Shown one piece after another: positions 38,545-47,649 of a stretch of DNA of 64,000 nucleotides (its first letter is position 1; each line of letters opens with the position of its first letter). Source of the DNA: Micromonospora mirobrigensis (GTDB taxonomy: Bacteria; Actinomycetota; Actinomycetes; Mycobacteriales; Micromonosporaceae); the NCBI RefSeq assembly GCF_900091555.1, contig NZ_FMCX01000006.1, forward strand, positions 217,116-281,115, in the 5' to 3' direction. The translations under genes and the position numbers were made by a program. The notes below the pieces were generated by a model. The model saw only the letters and a list, made by a program, of their open reading frames with translations, had not been told where the DNA came from and made no database searches.

Positions 38545-39035
38545 CCGGCGACGCCCGAGCCGGTCTCCAGCAGCGACTTCAGGTCGCTGAGCACGAACGC
38601 CCAGCCACCGCCGGTTCCGGGCACGGAGCCGCTGACCAGCGCCGCGGTCTGGGGTGCCCCGGTGAGGTCGTGGGTGACGGTGAGGGTGGTGATGCCGCGC
38701 TCGTCCTGGCCGATCTCGTAGGTCAGCCGGGTGGGCCCCTCGGCGGCCATGGCGGGATCGGCGGTCATCCGCCAGGTCATGGCGAGCCGGCGGAGGGGTT
38801 CGACCGCGGTGATCTCACCCTCGACGATGACGATGTCGACGCCGCTGCCGACCATGGCCTCACTGGCGTAGCCGCGGTAGGAGCCACCGGGGCGCAGGTC
38901 GATGTCGATGGCGCCGGCGTACCCGTAACGCCTGGTGAGTTCCGACCGGGTGAGCGCGGCCCAGACCTGCTCCGGGTCGGCCTTGAGATAGCTGCGGTGC
39001 ACCAGTACGTCGGTGCGCTGCGCGGTGTCCGTCAT
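38541..39035 (-). CDS. SRPBCC (AHSA1/START-like) family protein
   Basis: 164 residues with the hydrophobic-cavity fold of the AHSA1 family: VHRSYLKADPEQVWAALTRS, IDIDLRPGGSYRGYASEAM and TTLTVTHDLTGAP. Ligand unknown. ATG at 39035 with GGGAGC upstream is chosen; the frame continues upstream into the regulator's 3' region without codon support. Overlaps the SGNH gene by 4 nt and lies 126 bp after the LuxR/NB-ARC regulator on the same strand; such regulators often control adjacent SRPBCC genes. Confidence 0.85.
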   Translation of the reverse strand: MTDTAQRTDVLVHRSYLKADPEQVWAALTRSELTRRYGYAGAIDIDLRPGGSYRGYASEAMVGSGVDIVIVEGEITAVEPLRRLAMTWRMTADPAMAAEGPTRLTYEIGQDERGITTLTVTHDLTGAPQTAALVSGSVPGTGGGWAFVLSDLKSLLETGSGVAG

Positions 39036-39161
39036 CGTTGCTCCCTGCTGATCCGACGCCGGCGGCGTCTCGGTCCGATCAGCCTCCGCCCGACGGCCCG
39101 CCGGCACATCCGTGCTCACCACGGATCCGGCCACGGAGAACACGTCGGTAGGTGGTGCCGG

Positions 39162-41876
39162 TCAGCCGTCGGGGGCCGCCATGCCCAGCGACCGCAGCTC
39201 GGCGCGGGCCTCTTCCTCGCGGCCGGGCAGCAGCGCCAGGGTGCAGGCGTACTCGGCGCACGCGCCGATCCGCTGCCAGCCGGTCAGGGCCGCCACGAGT
39301 GCCTCGGGATCGGCAGCCGACCGCCACCGGGCCCGCGCCAGACCCGCGGCGGCCCACGCATTGTCGGCGACATCGGCCTCGGCCGCCGCGAGACGGCGGA
39401 CCGCGTCCGGCAACCCGGCGGCGACCGCCAGTTCCGCGCCGGCCGCCCTGGCGTACGCCTCGTAGCGGAAACCGGAGAAGGCGGCGAACGCCCGCTCGAC
39501 GAGCCGGGACGCGTCGGCGAAGTCGCCCAGGTGCAGGGCGAGGCGGCAGTCGGCGAACACCGCCGACGGCAGGTTGGCGAGGGAAACGCCGGCACCGGCC
39601 GCGCTGGTCGTCAGCCGCTCCCGCCAGAGCGGCAGGCTGCCCCGGTCGCCGCGGAACCCGCACGCCAGCACGGCGAAGGCCATGGCACCCACCAGCTGCC
39701 CGCTGGGTGGCCGGTCGGCCCGCTGCCAGCCCTGCCACAGCGCCTCCGCCTGCGCCAACGACTCGTGGAGCCTGCCGCGGAGCGCGAGGGCGGGCACCAG
39801 GGTGGTCAGCGAATGGGTGCGGTCACCGGCCAGCTGGTCGGTGGCCATCCGGCGGGCTACGCCGAGTGCCGCGGGCAGGTCGCCGGCCCGGATCGCCACC
39901 GTGGCCATCCCGTGGACGATGTCGCCGATCTCGGGTGCCGCCCGCGGGTCGGTGGAGTCGAGCGTACCCAGCAGTTCGAACCGCTCCCTGGCGATGCGCT
40001 GCGCAGCCGCCGCTCGTCCGGCCTGCGCGTGTGCCGTTCCCAGCACGTCCAGGCCCGCGCTGACCAGTGTCGGCACGCCGCAGCGCCGGGCCGCCGCCGC
40101 GGCGACGGCGGCGAGTTCCTGGTCCGGACGGTTCGGCCTGCCGCCGGCGTGCCAGGCCGCGGCGATGGCGACGGCGGCGGCCACCGCGGGATCGGCCGGA
40201 TCTCCCGTGGCCCGGGCCCGCTCCAGCAACCCGGTCAGCCGCTCCCGCGTCAGGTCGCTGGCGAGGCGGCCGTCGAACCGGTCGACCAGCTCCACCACCC
40301 GGGTCAGGGCGAGCGCCTGGGCGTTGCCGTCGCCGGCCGCCTCCGCCAACTCGGCGCAGGTCAGCAGAAGGTCGAGCACCTGCCTGCCGGTGGCGGTGCC
40401 GACCAGTGCGCAGTCCGCCGCGGCGCGTAGATCCGCGACCGCCTCGGCGGGGTCGGGCGCCCGCGCCGCGGCTTGCCGGTAGCAGTCCAGGGCCGCGGCC
40501 ACGAACCCACGGGCGTACGAGAGTCGACCGAGCGCCCGGGCCAGCCGGTGCGGCGCCGGCCGGGCGCCGTAACGATGAGCGAGCAGCGCGGCCCGCAGGT
40601 CGTCGGCGGCGAGGTCGAAGTCGTCACGCCACTCGCCGCCCAGCCGGTCGACGAGGTCGCTCGCCGTCGAGGTGGCCCACTCGAGATACCGGTCGAAGAC
40701 CTGGCCCCGGGCCGGGTCGGTGCCGAGGTGTTCCCCGGCGAACGCCCGGACGGTGCCCAGCATCCGCCAGCGGTCGGCGCCACGCTCGCGTGTCACCAGA
40801 CTCTTCTCGACCAGCCGGCCGAGCAGGTCGGCGGTCTCGGCCACGTCGCCGTGCGGCGCCACTCGGGCCGCGCCGGCCAGGTCGAACCCGCCCACGAACA
40901 CGGACAGCCGCCGGAACAGCGTCTGCTCGTCGGCGTCCAGCAGTCCGTAGCTCCAGTCCAGCACCCCGCGCAGCGAGCGGTGCCGCCGGTCGGCCCGGCG
41001 GCCGCCGGTCAGCACCCGCAGCGGATCGGTGAGCGCGGCCAGGAGGCCCGCCGCCCCCAACGAGGCACTGCGCGCGGCGGCGAGTTCGATCGCCAGCGGC
41101 ACGTTGTCGAGCCGAGCGCAGAGTTCGTCGACGGTCGCCGTGTCGTCGGTCAGCCGCGCCCCGGCCGACCGGGCCCGGTCGAGGAAGAGGGCCCGTCCGT
41201 CCGACCCGGGCAGTGGCAGCACCGGCAGGACCAGCTCACCGGGCACCCCCAGCCGTTCCCGGCCGGTGGTGAGCAGCGTGACGCCCGGGCATGCGGTGAG
41301 CAGCCGGTCGGCGAAGGCGGCCACCGCGTCCAGCAGATGCTCGCAGTTGTCCAGCACCAGCAACGAGCGATCGGCGCCGAGGCCGTCACTGATCGCCTCC
41401 GACAGTGGCTGCCGTGGGCCCGGGGTGACGCCGAGCGTGGCAGCCACCGCCTGCGCCACCGACCCGTCCCGCACCGGAACCAGGTCGACGAAGGCGCTGG
41501 GCGGCCACCGCGCCGCGAACTCGACGGCCAGCCGGGTCTTGCCCACCCCGCCGACGCCCACCAGGCTCACCAGCCGGGCGTCGTCGACCGCCCGGGCCAG
41601 CGTCTCCAGTTCCGCTTCGCGGCCGAAGAAGGCAGTCCGCGGTGCGGGGGGCCCGGTCGGCGCGGCGCCGGCCGGACATGGCCGCGTCGCCGCCGCCGGC
41701 AGGACCGCAGACAGCGCCCGCCGATCGGCGACGCCGTACTTGCGCAGCAGGGACGAGACGTGGCTCTCGACGGTGCGGACGGAGATGAAGAGGCGCTCCG
41801 CGATCTCGGCGTTGGTACGCCGTTCCGCCAGCAGGCTCAGCACCTCGGCCTCCCGGGCCGAGACCGTCACCTCCAC
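39162..41876 (-). CDS. Large regulator: N-terminal LuxR helix-turn-helix, NB-ARC-like ATPase, TPR-like helical repeats
   Basis: 904 residues. The DNA-binding domain is at the N-terminus: SAREAEVLSLLAERRTNAEI then LFISVRTVESHVSSLLRKYG (residues 6-50), reversed from the MalT/LAL layout. An ATPase of the AfsR/NB-ARC type follows: VGVGGVGKTRLAVEF (about 110), SLLVLDNCEHLLDAV (about 170), LDNVPLAIELAAARSASL and LDWSYGLLDADEQTLFRRL. The remaining 500 residues are helical TPR-like repeats. It probably responds to a ligand or protein by ATP-dependent oligomerisation and may control the downstream SRPBCC and SGNH genes. GTG start. Confidence 0.87.
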   Translation of the reverse strand: MEVTVSAREAEVLSLLAERRTNAEIAERLFISVRTVESHVSSLLRKYGVADRRALSAVLPAAATRPCPAGAAPTGPPAPRTAFFGREAELETLARAVDDARLVSLVGVGGVGKTRLAVEFAARWPPSAFVDLVPVRDGSVAQAVAATLGVTPGPRQPLSEAISDGLGADRSLLVLDNCEHLLDAVAAFADRLLTACPGVTLLTTGRERLGVPGELVLPVLPLPGSDGRALFLDRARSAGARLTDDTATVDELCARLDNVPLAIELAAARSASLGAAGLLAALTDPLRVLTGGRRADRRHRSLRGVLDWSYGLLDADEQTLFRRLSVFVGGFDLAGAARVAPHGDVAETADLLGRLVEKSLVTRERGADRWRMLGTVRAFAGEHLGTDPARGQVFDRYLEWATSTASDLVDRLGGEWRDDFDLAADDLRAALLAHRYGARPAPHRLARALGRLSYARGFVAAALDCYRQAAARAPDPAEAVADLRAAADCALVGTATGRQVLDLLLTCAELAEAAGDGNAQALALTRVVELVDRFDGRLASDLTRERLTGLLERARATGDPADPAVAAAVAIAAAWHAGGRPNRPDQELAAVAAAAARRCGVPTLVSAGLDVLGTAHAQAGRAAAAQRIARERFELLGTLDSTDPRAAPEIGDIVHGMATVAIRAGDLPAALGVARRMATDQLAGDRTHSLTTLVPALALRGRLHESLAQAEALWQGWQRADRPPSGQLVGAMAFAVLACGFRGDRGSLPLWRERLTTSAAGAGVSLANLPSAVFADCRLALHLGDFADASRLVERAFAAFSGFRYEAYARAAGAELAVAAGLPDAVRRLAAAEADVADNAWAAAGLARARWRSAADPEALVAALTGWQRIGACAEYACTLALLPGREEEARAELRSLGMAAPDG

Positions 41877-41954
41877 CGCGACCGCCCCCGCATCGTCCCA
41901 TCGTCGCCGAAGCCGGCCGATCCGTCACGCCCGCCCAGCCGATGGGAAGGAGTT

Positions 41955-42434
41955 TCAGGGCAGGCAGCGGCGGGGGCGGTCGGAGGCGGGCCAGACGTAC
42001 TCCACGTCGGGCGGGACGTCACCGAACAGCGGCCGGTAGTGCTCGGGCGCCTTGCGGACCAGCGACGAGCGGTGGCTCAGGTGCAGGTCCTCGCGGCCGA
42101 GCCAGGGCGGCAGCTCACCGGCGTCGGCCAGCTCGGCCTGGCCGCGGATCCGGGTCAGGCCGCAGGCGGTGGCCAGGTCGGTGGTCATGGTGGCGGCGCA
42201 GGTGTCCGCCCGGCCCGGCTCGCACCAGACGGCGCAGACGTCCAGCCCGTACCGGACCAGCGCCTCCTCGTAGCCGGCCCACATCCTCACCGCCGGGTGG
42301 TTGCGCCAGCCGTAGTCCGGCCGGGTCAACCCGCGCAGCACCTGGATGGCCTCCACCCGCTGCTTGCCCAGCCGCTTCTGGTCCAGCGTCCGCGCGCTGG
42401 CCAGGAAGTCCGGGTACGGGAGGAACGTCTGCAT
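41955..42434 (-). CDS. MSMEG_6728 family protein (pyrimidine-dimer glycosylase-like)
   Basis: 159 residues. The N-terminus MQTFLPYPDFLASARTLD, then KRLGKQRVEAIQVLRGL and WRNHPAVRMWAGYEEALVRY, matches actinobacterial proteins annotated as the MSMEG_6728 family, distantly like pyrimidine-dimer excision glycosylases. Activity is not established for the family as far as I know. Divergent from the channel-like gene across 86 bp and upstream of the LuxR/NB-ARC gene. Confidence 0.8.
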   Translation of the reverse strand: MQTFLPYPDFLASARTLDQKRLGKQRVEAIQVLRGLTRPDYGWRNHPAVRMWAGYEEALVRYGLDVCAVWCEPGRADTCAATMTTDLATACGLTRIRGQAELADAGELPPWLGREDLHLSHRSSLVRKAPEHYRPLFGDVPPDVEYVWPASDRPRRCLP

Positions 42435-42520
42435 GCCGCTGCACTACCCGGCCCGACGGCGGGCATGCGTCCAAGATCAGGGGGCTGCGCCCGCTGCGAT
42501 CGGCTGACTACCATCCGGAC

Positions 42521-44296
42521 ATGGCCGAACCCCTGCGCGACCGGGCCCGCCGTGCGACCGGTTGGCGGCTGCGCGGCAACGGCGACCCCCGGCCGCACTA
42601 CGTGGTCTGCGGTTCCGACCCGCTCGCCTACTGGGTGGTCCGGGCGCTGCTCGGCAACGGTCCGGCGGCCGGCCGGATCCGGGTCACCCTGGTGGTCCCG
42701 GAGCGGCGCCGCTCGGAGGGGCCGGACGGGCGGGACATCGAGGGCATCCAGGTGGTCCGGGCCGACCGGCTCGACGAGTCCACCTTCCGCCGGGCCGGGC
42801 TGGCCGGTGCGGACGGGCTGGCGCTGCTGCATCAGGACGACGTGGGCAACATGCACGCCACGCTCTGCGCCCAGGAGGTCGAGCCCCGGCTGCGCCTGGT
42901 GGTACGCATGTTCAACACCAGCCTCGCCGACGGCCTGCGGCAGCTCTTCCCCGACTCGGCGGTGCTCTCCGACGCCTCGATGGCCGCGCCGGCCTTCGTG
43001 GCTGCCGCCCTCGGCGAGGTCGCCCCCACCCACTTCCGGCACGCCGGCCGCACCCTCTACGTGGCGCGGCGGGCCGACGTACGCCCCGACGACGTCGTCT
43101 GCGGCCTGGCCGTCACCACGGACCCGGACCTGATCCGGGTCCTCCCGGCGGACGAGGAGTCCGCCGACGTGGTGCTCGCCGAGGCGACCGGCCAACCGGC
43201 CGGCACCGAGCTGGCGGCCCGCCGCCTGGTCCGGGCCCGCCGCCGCCGGCAGCCGTTCGCCGTGCTGGTCCGGGCCGTGCGCAGCTTCGCCACCCGCAAG
43301 ATCGGCATCGCGGTGCTCCTGCTGCTCGGGATGATCGCCGTCCTCGGCTGGCTCAACGCCCGGGCCGCGCACGTCGACTGGGCCGACGCGCTCTATCTCA
43401 CCCTGGTCACCACCCTCAGCGGCCAGGACCCGGACCTGGCCAAGCCGGCCGCCGCCCAGGTGATGCAGGTGGTGCTCAACCTGGCCGGGCTGGCCCTGAT
43501 CCCGCTGATCACCGCCGTGGTGGTCGACGGGATCGTCAACGCCCGGCTGGCCCTGCACTCCGGCCGGATCCAGCCGGACCGGACCGGCCACGTGGTGGTG
43601 GTCGGGCTGGGCAACATCGGCACCCGGGTGATGGCCCAACTGCACGACTTCGGGGTCGAGGTGGTGGCCATCGACCGGAACCCGGACGCCCGGGGCGCGG
43701 CGCTGGCCCACCGGCTCGGCGTGCCCCTGATCGTCGGCGACGCCGGGCTGGAGGAAACGCTGCGCGCCGCCTCCGTCCCCACCTGCCAGGCCCTGGTGGT
43801 GGTCTCCACCGACGACGGCACCAACCTGCGGGCCGCGCTGAACGCCCGGGCGCTCGACGCCGACCTGCGGGTGGTGCTGCGGCTCTTCGACGGCGACTTC
43901 GCCGAGCGGATCCAGAGGGCCTTCGGCATCGGCATCTCCCGCAGCGTGTCTTACCTGGCCGCGCCGGCGTTCGCGGTGGCGCTGCTGGACCGCGCGGTAG
44001 TCGCCACCATCCCGGTCGGCCGGCACGCGCTGCTGGTCACCGAGGTCCCGGTGGTGGCCGGCTCCCCGCTGGACGGCCGCCCGCTCGCCGCGGTGGCCCG
44101 CCCCGGGGAGGTACGCCTGCTCGCCCACAGCCGCCCCGGCCGCAAGGCCGACTGGTCCACCGATCCCCGGGTGGTGATCCAGGCGGGGGACCGACTGACC
44201 GTGGTGGCCCGCCGGGCCGGACTGAGCGCCCTGCTCCGGGAGACCACACCGCTGCCACCGCCCGTGCCGCCGGCGCCCCGGGAGGCGCCCGAGTGA
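42521..44296 (+). CDS. Channel-like protein with two TrkA/RCK NAD-binding domains and non-canonical pore
   Basis: 591 residues. A first Rossmann/TrkA-N domain (HYVVCGSDPLAYWVVRALLG) occupies residues 27-160. A membrane hairpin follows: IGIAVLLLLGMIAVLGWL, a pore-helix-like stretch LYLTLVTTLSGQDPDLA, then VMQVVLNLAGLALIPLITAV. The second TrkA-N domain HVVVVGLGNIGTRVMAQL leads to a TrkA-C region. This is the plan of two-TM potassium channels such as CASTOR/GsuK relatives, but the TVGYG filter is replaced by TTLSGQ. Potassium selectivity is therefore doubtful. Frames upstream of ATG 42521 lie in the divergent promoter. Confidence 0.8.
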   Translation: MAEPLRDRARRATGWRLRGNGDPRPHYVVCGSDPLAYWVVRALLGNGPAAGRIRVTLVVPERRRSEGPDGRDIEGIQVVRADRLDESTFRRAGLAGADGLALLHQDDVGNMHATLCAQEVEPRLRLVVRMFNTSLADGLRQLFPDSAVLSDASMAAPAFVAAALGEVAPTHFRHAGRTLYVARRADVRPDDVVCGLAVTTDPDLIRVLPADEESADVVLAEATGQPAGTELAARRLVRARRRRQPFAVLVRAVRSFATRKIGIAVLLLLGMIAVLGWLNARAAHVDWADALYLTLVTTLSGQDPDLAKPAAAQVMQVVLNLAGLALIPLITAVVVDGIVNARLALHSGRIQPDRTGHVVVVGLGNIGTRVMAQLHDFGVEVVAIDRNPDARGAALAHRLGVPLIVGDAGLEETLRAASVPTCQALVVVSTDDGTNLRAALNARALDADLRVVLRLFDGDFAERIQRAFGIGISRSVSYLAAPAFAVALLDRAVVATIPVGRHALLVTEVPVVAGSPLDGRPLAAVARPGEVRLLAHSRPGRKADWSTDPRVVIQAGDRLTVVARRAGLSALLRETTPLPPPVPPAPREAPE

Positions 44297-44299
44297 GGG

Positions 44300-45547
44300 T
44301 CAGCGGGCGGTGGGGCGGAGCCGGTGGCGCAGGGCGTACCCGGCGGCGCCGAGGGCGAGCACGGCGAGACCGGCGAGCACGCTGCTCACCGGCAGGCTGA
44401 CCACCAGCACCACACAGCCGACGAGCCCCAGCGCGGCGATCAGCTGCACCGGCAGCTTCCGCCCCGGCTCCCGGCCGAGGGTGAGCGCCGAGGCGTTGGC
44501 GATCGCGTAGTAGACCAGCACCGTGCAGCTGGAGAAGCCGATCGCGCCACGTACGTCGCCCAGCGCCACCACGACGATCACCACGGCGGCGACCGCCAGC
44601 TCCGCCCGGTGCGGCACCTGGTACCGGGGGTGCACGGTGGCCAGCGCGCCGGGCAGGTCGCGGCGGCGGGCCATCGCCAGGGTGGTCCGGCCCACCCCGG
44701 CCAGCAGGGAGAGCAGCACCCCGACCACGGCCACGGTGGCGCCGACCCGGACCAGCCCGGCCAGGCCGGGCAGCCCGGCGGCGCTGACCACCTCGGCCAG
44801 CGGGGCGCTGGCGGCGGCCAGCCGCTGCTCGCCGAGCACCCCGAGGGCGACCACGGCCAGGGTCAGGTAGATCGCCAGCACGACGCCCAGGGCCAGCGGC
44901 ACCGCCCGGGGGATGGTCCGCTCCGGTTCGCGTACCTCCTCGCCGAGGGTGGCGATCCGGGCGTACCCGGCGAAGGCGAAGAAGAGCAGCCCGGCGGCGG
45001 TGAGCACGCCCCGGTCGCCGGTGCCGGCCAGCCCGTCCAGCTGGTCGGGGGCGACGTGCGGGGCGCCGGTCACCGCGACCACGGCCAGCACGGCGAGGGT
45101 GACCGTCACCAGCACCCGGGTCGCCGCCGCGGTCTTGCCGATGCCGCGCAGGTTCACCGCGGTCACCGCCACCACGGCCGTCGCCGCCACCTCCCGGGCC
45201 CGCTCCGGCCAGGCGTACGCGCCGATGGTCAGCGCCATCGCCGCGCAGCTCGCCGTCTTGCCGACCACGAAACCCCAACCGGCGAGGAAGCCGGCGAACG
45301 GGCCGAGCCGTTCCCGGCCGTACACGTAGGTGCCGCCGGACTCGGGGTAGCGGGCGGCCAGCCGCGCGGAGCTGGTCGCGTTGCAGAAGGCGACGAAGCC
45401 GGCCAGGGCCACCGCGATCAGCAGCCCCGCGCCGCCGGCCGCGGCGGCGGCCGGCGCGAAGACCACGAAGACCCCCGCGCCGAGCATGGAGCCGAGGCCG
45501 ATCACCACCGCGTCGGCCACGCCCAGCCGGCGCGCGAGTCGTTCCAC
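44300..45547 (-). CDS. APC superfamily amino-acid permease
   Basis: 415 residues, about twelve membrane helices. The APC signature is at the start: GLGSMLGAGVFVVFAP, the unwound first helix, and YPESGGTYVYGRERLGPFAG. FFAFAGYARIATLGEEVREP carries the conserved helix 6 to Glu loop. The substrate is probably an amino acid or amine. GTG at 45547. It starts 9 bp after the PAP2 gene on the same strand and ends 3 bp from the channel gene's stop, convergent. Confidence 0.9.
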   Translation of the reverse strand: MERLARRLGVADAVVIGLGSMLGAGVFVVFAPAAAAAGGAGLLIAVALAGFVAFCNATSSARLAARYPESGGTYVYGRERLGPFAGFLAGWGFVVGKTASCAAMALTIGAYAWPERAREVAATAVVAVTAVNLRGIGKTAAATRVLVTVTLAVLAVVAVTGAPHVAPDQLDGLAGTGDRGVLTAAGLLFFAFAGYARIATLGEEVREPERTIPRAVPLALGVVLAIYLTLAVVALGVLGEQRLAAASAPLAEVVSAAGLPGLAGLVRVGATVAVVGVLLSLLAGVGRTTLAMARRRDLPGALATVHPRYQVPHRAELAVAAVVIVVVALGDVRGAIGFSSCTVLVYYAIANASALTLGREPGRKLPVQLIAALGLVGCVVLVVSLPVSSVLAGLAVLALGAAGYALRHRLRPTAR

Positions 45548-45556
45548 GAGGCAACC

Positions 45557-46333
45557 CTAGGGGTACGACGTGAACGGCCGGTCGTGTTGGCGCAGCCGGC
45601 CGGGCAACGGCAGGTCGTCCCAGGGCACCCGGCGCAGCAGCCGGTCGAGCAGGAACGCGAGGGCCAGCCCGGCCACCGAGTCGGTCAGCCAGTGCCAGCC
45701 GAGATAGATCGTGGTGCAGAAGACCACCAGCGGCGGCACCACCCGGACCGCGGTGACCAGTCGGGGTGGCATCCGGCGGCCGTAGGTGGTCAGCAGGGGC
45801 GCCAGCAGCAGGGCGATCACGCCGTACCAGACGATGGCGTTGGCGACGTGCCCCGACGGGTACGACTGGGCGTAGCGGACCGGCAGGTCGTGCTGGAACA
45901 GCGGCAGCGTCTGCTCCGGCGGCAGGAAGGGTTCCTTACTGCTGGCGCTGGGCGCCGGCCGGGCGGTCCAGACCTTGAGCGGGCCGATGGTGAGGTAGGT
46001 CAGCACGAACGCGGTGACCGGCGGCAGCAGCGGGCGGACCGAGCGCAGCCGGACGGCCAGCAGCACGCCGAGGCCCGCGGCGATCAGCGTCAGCGGGGTG
46101 CCCTGGCCCAGGTAGTTGAGGGTCATCGCGGTCCACCGGGCCACCGTGGGCCGGTGCGTGTCCGCCCAGTCGGCGACCGCCCGGTCGACCCCGAAGAGCC
46201 GGTCGGCGGCGAGCGCGACGGTCAGCGCGACGAGCCCGACGAGCAGCAGCGCGTCGAGCCACCACCCGGGCGGGCGGACCGCCCGGAGCTGGACCTTCCG
46301 CCGTACCGTCGTGGGCTCGCGCACCCGGACCAC
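45557..46333 (-). CDS. PAP2 family membrane phosphatase
   Basis: 258 residues with six membrane segments. Active-site motifs are KVWTARPAPS (motif 1), YPSGHVANA (motif 2) and GWHWLTDSVAG (motif 3, His and Asp); the Arg of the usual third-motif SR pair is not apparent (TTIYLGWH). Members remove phosphate from isoprenoid or lipid phosphates on the outer face of the membrane. GTG at 46333 is a choice (others at 46324). Same direction as the APC gene, divergent from the DUF4032 gene. Confidence 0.85.
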   Translation of the reverse strand: MVRVREPTTVRRKVQLRAVRPPGWWLDALLLVGLVALTVALAADRLFGVDRAVADWADTHRPTVARWTAMTLNYLGQGTPLTLIAAGLGVLLAVRLRSVRPLLPPVTAFVLTYLTIGPLKVWTARPAPSASSKEPFLPPEQTLPLFQHDLPVRYAQSYPSGHVANAIVWYGVIALLLAPLLTTYGRRMPPRLVTAVRVVPPLVVFCTTIYLGWHWLTDSVAGLALAFLLDRLLRRVPWDDLPLPGRLRQHDRPFTSYP

Positions 46334-46426
46334 GCTACCGGCCGGCGGCGACGGCACGGCACCGGTGGCTGTGTGCCGAACCACGAAGGGAAGCGCTCGG
46401 CGGGGACAGCCGTCACACTTGTCCCC

Positions 46427-47638
46427 GTGCGGATCACCTCTGCCCTCGTGGACCCGGCGCTGCTCGACCTTCCCTGGTCGACCCCGCTGGAGGAGTGGCC
46501 TGCCCAGCACCTGGTGGCCCTGCCCCAGGGCATCTCCCGGCACATCGTCCGGTTCGTCCGGCTCGGCGACTTCGTGTACGCGTTCAAGGAGACCCGGGAG
46601 CGCATCGCCGAGCGGGAGTACGACCTGCTGCGGGCGCTGGAGCGGATCGACTTCCCCTCGGTGGAGGGGGTGGCGATCGTCGCCGACCGGCAGACCGACG
46701 ACGGGGAGCCGCTGGAGTCGGTGTTGATCACCCGGCACCTCCAGTTCTCGCTGCCCTACCGGGCCCTGTTCTCGCACACCCTGCGCCCGGAGACCATGGG
46801 CCGGCTGCTCGACGCGCTGGCCGCGCTGCTGGTCCGGATGCACCTGACCGGCTTCTTCTGGGGCGACTGCTCGCTCTCCAACACCCTGTTCCGGCGGGAC
46901 GCCGGGGCGTTCGCCGCCTACCTGGTGGACGCCGAGACGGGGGCGCTCCACAACTCCCTCTCCAACGGGCAGCGCGGCGAGGACCTGGAGATCGCCCGGG
47001 TGAACATCTTCGGCGAGGCGCTGGACCTCCAGGCCGCCGGGCTGCTGCACGAGTCGATCGACCCGGAGGTGGTCTGCGAGGAGGTCGTGCAGCGCTACGA
47101 GCGGCTCTGGCACGAGATCACCTACGAGCAGCAGATCGAGCGGGAGGCCCGGCACGACGTCGAGGGTCGGATCCGCCGCCTCAACGACCTGGGCTTCGAC
47201 GTGGCCGAGGTGGCCATGTCGACGGTCGACAACGGGCGCTACCTGATCCGTCCCAAGGTGGTCGACGCCGGCTACCACACCCGGCGGCTGCTCCGGCTGA
47301 CCGGCCTGGACGCCGAGGAGAACCAGGCCCGGCGGCTCCTCAACGACCTGGACGCGTACCGGGTGGAGAGCGACCTGACCGACGAGCAGCAGGCCGCGCA
47401 CCGCTGGCTGACCGAGGTCTTCGAGCCGGTCGTCCGGGCGGTGCCGGCGCACCTGCGCCGCAAGCTGGAGCCCCAGGAGCTCTTCGCGCAGATCATCGAG
47501 CACAAGTGGCTGCTCTCCGAGCGGGCCGGCCGGGACGTGGGGATGGGCCCCGCCGTGCAGTCGTTCCTCTCCGAGGTGCTGGTGCACCGCCCCGACGAGC
47601 AGGCCGTCCTCGGCGTCGAGGTCCCCACCGCCAACTGA
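46427..47638 (+). CDS. DUF4032 protein with lipopolysaccharide-kinase-like domain
   Basis: 403 residues. The N-terminal 220 have a kinase-like core: VYAFKETRERIAEREYDLL suggests the ATP-binding Lys and Glu, and GFFWGDCSLSNTLF followed by AYLVDAETG matches the catalytic loop and metal-binding Asp of WaaP/Rio-type kinases. The rest is the DUF4032 region (NDLGFDVAEVAMSTVDNGRY). Substrate unknown. GTG at 46427 lies 7 nt after a CACACT box, so the message may be leaderless. Convergent with nagA at 11 bp. Confidence 0.8.
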   Translation: MRITSALVDPALLDLPWSTPLEEWPAQHLVALPQGISRHIVRFVRLGDFVYAFKETRERIAEREYDLLRALERIDFPSVEGVAIVADRQTDDGEPLESVLITRHLQFSLPYRALFSHTLRPETMGRLLDALAALLVRMHLTGFFWGDCSLSNTLFRRDAGAFAAYLVDAETGALHNSLSNGQRGEDLEIARVNIFGEALDLQAAGLLHESIDPEVVCEEVVQRYERLWHEITYEQQIEREARHDVEGRIRRLNDLGFDVAEVAMSTVDNGRYLIRPKVVDAGYHTRRLLRLTGLDAEENQARRLLNDLDAYRVESDLTDEQQAAHRWLTEVFEPVVRAVPAHLRRKLEPQELFAQIIEHKWLLSERAGRDVGMGPAVQSFLSEVLVHRPDEQAVLGVEVPTAN

Positions 47639-47649
47639 CGGCGCCGGGG

